A DNA stretch of 64,000 nt from Ophiostoma sp. CBS 140.51 (lineage: Eukaryota; Ascomycota; Sordariomycetes; Ophiostomatales; Ophiostomataceae), in the NCBI GenBank assembly GCA_029298735.1, contig JANSLP010000001.1, forward strand, positions 124,001 through 188,000. Direction: 5' to 3'. Each line of letters begins with the position of its first letter. Position 1 is the first letter of the stretch. Below, piece by piece: positions 56,853-64,000 of this stretch. The notes beneath the pieces are model-generated. The model was not told the origin of the DNA. It worked only from the letters and a program-made list of their open reading frames with translations, and ran no database searches. Position numbers and translations under genes: made by a program.

Positions 56853-59800
56853 AAGTCACAAACTCGACTCACTACAACACACAAAAACCCGGCGCGTTTG
56901 CATTGAAAAAGTATTTTGATTTGATTATTTTGTCTTTTATACTGGGTGGACAAAAAGAAAAATTACCGGCATATTTGCATTTTGATTTTTTGTTGTCTAT
57001 TTTCTTTGTAAATAAAATAGTATTTCTACCATGGCTTTGGCATAGTCTTGATTGTTTCTTTTTAGCTTTAGACTTGCATATCATTATCTTTATTGCACTA
57101 TTCTTATTGTCTCTTTTTCTTTGCGTGATAACATTATTCTTTCGACCATTCTATTCCATATTCCGGGCATCGTGTTCACGGAGTTTGTCTCGCCGACTTA
57201 CCGAGATACACTACCGAGATACACGAACCAAGGCAGCAACAAAGTTTGAGTTCTTCTTCACCTTCTATTTTACCGTCTTGGACTTAGTCGAGCTTGATAC
57301 AGGGTTTTTTTTTTTCGCAAGAACGAGATCATCTGATGCATTTTGGCGGCGGTGTGTGCGGAGGCGATATGTTTCTGATGGAGAAACAGAAAACAGCCGT
57401 ACCAAGTAGATAGGCAGCGTGGGCCCAGAGGATGTGGAGGACGTAAGAGACAAGACACGGAGGTGTCTTATAGAAGCGGGCCTGTTCCTAAGAAGTGGCG
57501 ACAAAGACGATCGTCTGGGGTGAGAACATGATTGTCGTGGAGCACAGATGGGGCAGAAGTGAGAGCGGTAGAGTGTGGAGGAACAGTCAAGTGAGGGAAG
57601 AAAAATGTGACGACCGAAATATGAAGTGAATCCACTCAAGGCACATTTTTTATTGGGCTTATGTCGTACGGAAAAGCCGAATGCAAGTAGATAACATAGA
57701 TATAGCAAGGCGCGGAAAGTCATTTAAAAACGAAGAAACCACAAAAAAAGAGCAGTGCATGACAATCCTAGCTACGCCATGTGGCTTTAAATTGGGAGCC
57801 CTGCGCTGCCGAAGCATTCCGGTGCCAACAACCTAAGTGGCATCCTTACAGATATTTTTTGTGCCCATGTCAAAGCGCACAGCCATCTCGCACAGAGAGG
57901 ACAAATCCAGAGACACGGATTTGTGCGGCGTGAAAGGACGTCTTGAATGCGAACGCAAAAATTGAAGTAAGCACAGACGGCTGAGCGAGGGCAGCAAATT
58001 TTTTTTACCATAACAGTAGCATGGAAGCTATGGGTGCGCAGTTGGGAGGATGTTGAGGTGACGGTTGACTCAAGTACGAAGCCGCCAAACGAACCAATCA
58101 GGTGTCATACTTTGTCGACAAATGGGTCTAAACGGAAAGGCACCCCTTGTTCCATCCCGTCCTTTTGTCGTCTCAGGTTGTGCACATCCCCCTCGGCCTT
58201 TTTCTCGATGGCAAAGTGCATTCTTTTTATTTCCTCTAAATTATCGGATTTGGTTTAAATAAATGGACAACGTGCTCTTTATATGAATTCCTTCACCTCA
58301 AACAACGTGGTCACTATCCATAAGGCTTGTGAACCAGCCTTCTTGAAAATAGGCTGACGCTTCGAGAATACATATGTGGATTTGGAGTATCTTTATTTTA
58401 TCGCTAGCTAAGACACAAAAAAGTCTACATGAAGTTTTTTTTCATTTGTGTGACTTTATAATAGTGCTTTTCATGGCCACCCTTGCTCATCTGATTATGA
58501 CGAGTCTCTGGAGCATCTGAACACCATATAACCAAAAGAGCAAAAGAGCGGATGAATTGGTTCATGAAGCTATGCCAAGACAAGCAAAGCAAGATTCAGG
58601 ACAAAAGAGCTGTAAAATCTGTAGAGCGAGTTCGTCTCCCGTCTATCACAAAGGCTCTCCACACCCCCTTGCGTGATCTACACGCATGATCTCACTCCGT
58701 GGCTAAAGGAAGAGTGGGCAGAGAGAACACGCAGAAGCGAGCTCATCATCTGTCATCATTAGCGTCATTTTTGTGCTCACTTTTCTCCTGTATACTGTGG
58801 TACGGCTATCTTTGAGGGTATCGTGGTCTGGGGGATCTGATGTTTTAGGTGTCCTTTATTTTCTTGGATGCCAGCGGCAAACTAGCATTCGTCACCTTTC
58901 TTGGTGGTTAATACTCACGTTTTTTTTACCTTTAATACCAACGTACTTACATTCTACACTTTCCAGTTTTTTGGAGGGTGGAATGAATAAAGAGGGCATG
59001 GCAAGTTCACAAAATCGTCCCATACTTTTGACACGTATCTAGCATCGATGTCTTTTAGGCCTTTTTTTTTCCTCAATTCGAACAGACTTCCTCACAACCG
59101 TTTGAAACATGTTTGATACTGAGAGTAGACAGAGGTTGTGACAGAGTATTCTTCACTGTCTCTGTGACCCTACCCTTATATCTGTAACATTCCAAATTCA
59201 ATTCAAAAATTCTCCGAATAAATAAAACCTTTCTTGTCAGCCAGTGTCTCGACTAATATAGACTAGACAAGCATAACAATTCTCCAGATTAGAGAGAGGC
59301 AGAAAGATCTTTAACAAAGGCAACAACAAAAGTGCTGCCTTTGCCCGAGATCCGGCTGGCGGCTCTCCACACCCCACCACCTGCGAACTCACATCATGAC
59401 ACACACGAGACGACCACTTTATCCGGTGAGTATGTAGACTCCAAGTTGCAAGCCGCCAACGGAATTTAATGGTGTAAATATCGGTCCACCCGAGGTAGAT
59501 GGAAGGTCGCGATTCTCTATTGTGGCGAGGGCGAACTCCCGAAACTGGGACTGCGCGGTTCTGTCCAGCTTTCATTGCATGTGCATGGCATTACTAGACC
59601 TTCCCTCGCTTCGATATCCCGTACGCACGTCCTTCTTCCCGTTGACACACAGACGGACTGAAGTGTAGCCTTCAAGAGGACAGAAAAATGGGAGATGTGC
59701 GGCAAGGAGGGCACGCATTGACGCTTCTTCTGATCATCGTGTTGAGCCTCGCCACCCCTGCAGAGCCATCCGGTTGTTTTATTCTTGTCTTTTTTCATGG

Positions 59801-60188
59801 CCTAGTATGCAAGTCGTATTTTGTCTTGATTACTCTATCTTTTGTTGTCTTCCCGTCCCGTTGATACTCGTTCTTTCTTGTTTTGTTCATCTCGCATCCT
59901 TCGAGATCCTATTCCGTTCTATAGTTGAAATGCTTTATGTATCCCCTACACCCCATCCCTTAAACCTTTCCCTCGTTTATTTTCCTCTTCTATTTTCCTT
60001 TCTTTCTTTTCCCTCTCTTATTCCCCTCTTCTTCTCTTATACGAATAACGTTTATTGACTTCTCAAATCGACAACAACTCACATTTTCGACTCGATGCTT
60101 TACGCTCCAACTTTTACAACAGTTGGCGGCGGTTCTTGATCGCGGAGTAACGAACAACTCAAAACCATCACATATAAGACCACAGAAA
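56853..60188. other. 3.3-kb gene-poor region between rrp5 and the rhodopsin-like gene
   Basis: AT-rich and rich in T runs. The longest frames (for example minus 57265-57723) have biased non-protein composition and no family resemblance. The last few hundred bases before 60189 are pyrimidine-rich, as in a leader. Nothing else can be supported. Confidence 0.6.
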
Positions 60189-61881
60189 ATGCGGAATGCA
60201 ACGAACACAATGTCCGTGTTGGACATCCCGACAGGGCCAACGAGCGGGCTTCAAAACTTTGCCATCGCCATCAACTTTATCTTCCCTGCTGTGGCACTCC
60301 TCGTCGTGGCAGCACGAGTGACTGGGCGGGTATCATCACGACAGTTTGGTCTAGGTATGTCTACCTTTACACTAAAAAAAAAAAATCATACTAATAATGA
60401 ATAGACGACTGGCTCATCTCAATTGCCATGCTCTTTTCGTTAATACAAACGGCCATCAGTTACGTTTGTAAGTCTTACAGAGTGCACAACTCGTGCAACT
60501 CCATATCCTTGACTGGATCAAAATGGCACCTAACAAAAATATTTAGTTATAAAAACCAATTTTATCGGCATCCACATCAAAGACATCCCGCCACACGACC
60601 CGATGCAAGGTGCCATCTGGAACTTCGCCGTCGAGTTCCTCTACAATCCCATTCTCTCACTCGCAAAGTCATCGGTACTCATATTTCTGCTGCGCCTTTT
60701 CGGCCAAAAAAATGGCATCCGCCGCTTCATCATTGTGCTTAACACAATCAATCTGATGCAGATGGTCGGTGTTTTTGTGGCCCTGATCTTCCAGTGCACG
60801 CCCATCGCATTTAACTGGGACCGCACCATCAAGGGTGGCCACTGTGTCGACCAGCGGCTGCTGTTCGTGTTAACATCGGCCTTCAACATCTTGACGGATA
60901 TCATCGTGCTTGGCCTGCCGCTGTACATTTTAGTCGATCTCAAGATTCGCCGGAGGACCAAGTTTGGCCTCATCTTCATTTTCCTTTTGGGCATATTGTA
61001 AGTTTTCAATGTCCTCGTCGGCACGAGAATGGAACCCGCTAACATGATACAGAGTCACAATCACATCCATCGCCCGTATGGTCATATTTGTCCAGGGGCT
61101 CTTTGGCCTCGTAATGTCGGCCGACCCGACATTCAACATTGGCTTTATTACGTCCGATATTGAGACGAATCTGGCCCTTATCACAGCCTCCATACCAGCT
61201 TTGCGTCCGTTCCTAAGAGCACGCGACCGTGGAGGTTGGCTGCCACGGTTCGGCAGAGCGCCGAACACGACGGCAAACAACACAACTGAAATGACCCGTA
61301 ATACGGTGCCAACGGCGGCCTACCTATCACGGGCATCCACTATGACGGCAACAACCGTCAACGCAAAGGCGGTGACGATCAAGAAGTCGAGCAGCCGACG
61401 TGGCCGTGATGCCAACGGCAAGCTCCTGCGTATCGGGACTACCGAGCGCCAACAACTCCGCAGTCAGAGTCCACGGAGCAGCGAAGAAGAGGCCATGACA
61501 AGCAATGGCATTATGCGTGTCAGCGATATCCAACGTGAAATCGATGGCCTCGCACGAGAACTCACAGCGGTGTCGGGGACATATACCAAGGCCAGTTTTC
61601 TAGACACAGACCCAGCCGACAGTCTTCGGCGACCACCACAGCCACCGCAACGGCCCCGGTCGTCGTCGGCACCTGGCTCTGGCCGCCGGCGGTTTGCCGA
61701 CCAATACTACAACGAGGGCGCCGACCCAGACTTGGAGTATGCGGCAGAACGCGACTTCAACGAGGAGCGGTTATCACGGTACGGCGAGCGGCGCTTCGGA
61801 GTGGTAACGCCCAAGGGTGTGCCACCGCAATGGCCAGGCGACTTTGAAAGCCGTGGGCGCAAAGAAGGCCAGCCCTTCTAG
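60189..61881 (+). CDS. Seven-helix 'fungal rhodopsin' (PTH11/SAT4-type) membrane protein
   Basis: Four exons (60189-60354, 60405-60467, 60547-60997, 61053-61881) encode 502 residues. The first 280 residues form seven predicted membrane helices with family landmarks: AARVTGRVSSRQFGL then DDWLISIAML (the conserved Asp-Asp-Trp after helix 1), LAKSSVLIFLLRLFG (helix 3), FQCTPIAFNWDRTIKGGHCV (paired extracellular cysteines) and LTDIIVLGLPLYILVDLKI. Then comes a 220-residue basic, Ser/Thr/Arg-rich cytoplasmic tail. No CFEM domain is present at the N-terminus. Family members include Pth11-like receptors; ligand and pathway are unknown here. The introns are short (50, 79 and 55 nt), with clear branch sites. 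It lies in a sparse region, alone on its strand. Confidence 0.9.
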
Positions 61882-64000
61882 GCTACCCTCCATCCCTTCT
61901 TCTTCTTCTTCCTTTATTTGTTCTTCATATTTATTCTTCACATTACCTTTCGGTCGACTTTACCGCGACCCATCATGATTACGGGGAAAACATTTCAAAT
62001 GGCAGTGGCATCTGCCCGGGATTCAGACAATAATACCATAACATGGCACACGGCTTTTTGGTGCCGCTTTCTTTATGTTCCTGCATCTTCATCCTCCTCT
62101 CCTTGTCTCGCTTCGTGTATTTTTTGATTTTGGCATGTTGGTTTCTGTTCTTTTTCTAGCTTGTTGGTTTTGTTGTATGATTCAAAATGAGTGATCCTCA
62201 CAGCTGGTGTGGGCTTTCGTCCAATCAACTGGTATGAGTTTGACAGACGGATGTGCTGCAAGGTTTTTTTGTCGTTGATGCTTGTTGTCTGACCCTGTCC
62301 ATCAGTGTGTAGTTCTAGTAAACAAAAAAACGAATTAATACCCACATAAAAAAAGAACAAATGATCAAACGGATAACATTGTTGAGGACCGTGTCGAGCT
62401 GTGACTTCGGGGGCGTGACAAAGGAGCAAAGGAAGCGCACAAGTGACGAAGCGAGCAAATCAGCAGCTTTGACCTCCGATTTTCACCTTTTCGGTTATTG
62501 GGCAGCAATTGTTGATGCAGCCACAGTTGAGTTTTTTCTTCTCTTTTCTTCTGTCGTCTCTCTTTGAAAATTTGACATACTTGTACTCGGTATTCTGACT
62601 TGTCTTTTTGTTTTGCTTTTGCTCTCTTCCTCCTTGCATTTCCGTCGTTCCTTTCGAACCCGCTGTTCTTTTTCGCGTCTGCATCAGAGTGTCACGAGGT
62701 CGCTTTTAGTGTGTCTTTGTTTGTTGAATAGGGGACACTAACGCGCGACGTTGGCCTCCTTCGCTCTTTGTCAAAAGTCAGTTTAGGAGCTGGACAGCAG
62801 GAGTTTAACAGCCTGAAAGTGTCAGCTTGAACCGTCTCCCTGAGTGATCGCCACACCACGCGCATATCAAAGTGCCTCGAGTGTCTTGCCTGTGGCCGTT
62901 TTGTGCGCCACCCCGCGATCCCGCCCCTGGCTGGCATTGTTGCAAAGAGATTCAGTTGGCTGGCTGAATGATGAGGGTTGTCCGAAAACAGGGCTCGCGG
63001 GTCGTATTTCAAGATACTCCGTAGAGATCATTCAGTTTGTGTGCTCGCTCCCACGAGCACGGCATGCGTTCCCCCTTGCAAGAGAGTCACCCGCATTGGA
63101 CGACACGACATCTGCTTTTGGCGACCTGCAGCCAAGAGAGTGCGTCCTTCCTGTGATGTTGGTAACCGAGACTAGGAAAACGGAACAATTTGCATCTGAC
63201 AATTGGGGGGCACACAATTTGTGTTTTTTTTTCTTCTTGCCTGTACTGCATGCCGTACATTTTGAGCCGGTTGTTTTGCACTCTCTTCTGGTTTGCCTGC
63301 CGACAGCGGCCCAGGCCTGACATTCCGGCAAACCAGACGGGAGGACGAGTGTCGTGTGTGTCGTGCATCTCCGGGCTCTCTCAACGAAACGACGGCGGAA
63401 CAACGGCCTGCCCCAGTGTAAAATCACTGTCCGCGTCGTCGTAGAATTAAACCAGTAAGACCGCTAGTGGTAGCCGCGACGTCCTGTCGAAATTCATTGT
63501 GTGCTCTCGTATGTTGGTCGGTTTACCTTTTTGCCTTTTTTTGCCCTCTGCCTTTTTTTCTTTTCACTTAGCTCGCCGAAACCGCGGGTTTGGCAGACGC
63601 TAGGATCTTGCCCGTTCCCTTGTGGGGCTTCTCTTTCTTTTTCTTTTCTTTTTCGTTGTTTCGTTCCGGGCCTCTGTTTTTCGTCATCCTCACCGGCCCT
63701 CTTTTCCACTTTCTTCTTTCCTATTTAGATCTCAGGTTCTTCAATTGTTGATCCTCTTTCTGCCCAGGGTCCCTGCGTTCCACGTATGAAGAACGGCAGG
63801 ACGGAGTCAATGTGGGATGACGTGGGCCTTTTGGAACGAATGGAAGAGCGCGACAGGTGGGCTTGTTAGTGGGAACGAAGACGAGAACGAGGCCGAAATG
63901 AAATCCTCTGGTCTCCTGTAGGAAGGTCCCAAAGTGGTTTTTTGTCTGTTTGTCTTTTTCCTCTTCTGATTTTTCTTTCTTTCTTCGCTTCTTTTCGGCG
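61882..64000. other. Right-end region without recognisable genes
   Basis: 2.1 kb of T-rich and pyrimidine-rich sequence after the rhodopsin-like gene, with a CCAGGCC at 63311-63317. The last 500 bases are pyrimidine-rich and could be the leader of a plus-strand gene beyond the window. No coding frame was accepted. Confidence 0.55.

Noticed and set aside
57265..57723. 152-codon minus-strand frame
   Set aside because: Ser/Arg/Leu-biased translation with no motif; likely noncoding.

Overview
The window is chromosomal DNA of a filamentous ascomycete (Pezizomycotina, most likely a Sordariomycete). The evidence is short spliceosomal introns (mostly 50-110 nt) with GTRNGT-type donors and CTRAC branch points, pyrimidine-rich 5' leaders, single-copy eukaryotic housekeeping genes, and lineage-typical genes such as a Con7-type C2H2 factor, a PMP22/Mpv17 peroxisomal protein and a seven-helix 'fungal rhodopsin' receptor. 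No transposon, rRNA, tRNA, CRISPR or prokaryotic gene was recognised. The order or genus cannot be fixed from the sequence alone.

Nineteen protein genes are supported; intron boundaries were worked out by joining reading frames. In order: con7 (+), aar2 (+), rps16 (-), snf8/vps22 (+), PMP22/Mpv17-like (-), hemerythrin-domain protein (-), pho8 (+), F-box/LRR protein (-), rad9 (+), ats1/kti13 (-), tyr1 (+), dot1 (+), atg16 (-), vps16 (+), dma1-like FHA-RING ligase (-), mas2 (alpha-MPP, +), YMC020W-like alpha/beta hydrolase (-), rrp5 (+), and a PTH11/rhodopsin-like receptor (+).

The centre (about 11-57 kb) is dense and almost strictly alternates strands, giving divergent promoter pairs (rps16/snf8, hemerythrin/pho8, F-box/rad9, ats1/tyr1, atg16/vps16, dma1/mas2, hydrolase/rrp5) and convergent tails (rad9 and ats1 stop codons are only 20 bp apart). 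The flanks (1-4.7 kb, 6.6-11.1 kb, 56.9-60.2 kb, 61.9-64 kb) are gene-poor and hold simple repeats and long leaders. Functional themes are RNA and ribosome biogenesis (aar2, rps16, rrp5), vacuole/endosome/autophagy (snf8, pho8, atg16, vps16), chromatin and checkpoint (dot1, rad9, dma1), mitochondria (mas2) and amino-acid synthesis (tyr1). This is a general gene neighbourhood, not a biosynthetic cluster.

The observations most worth following are a candidate box C/D snoRNA inside the unusually long first intron of tyr1; a 19-bp paired-CACGTG element found twice with identical spacing; a GC-AG intron in rps16; an ATG-only first coding exon in pho8; and stop-free, multiple-of-three introns in rrp5 and dma1.
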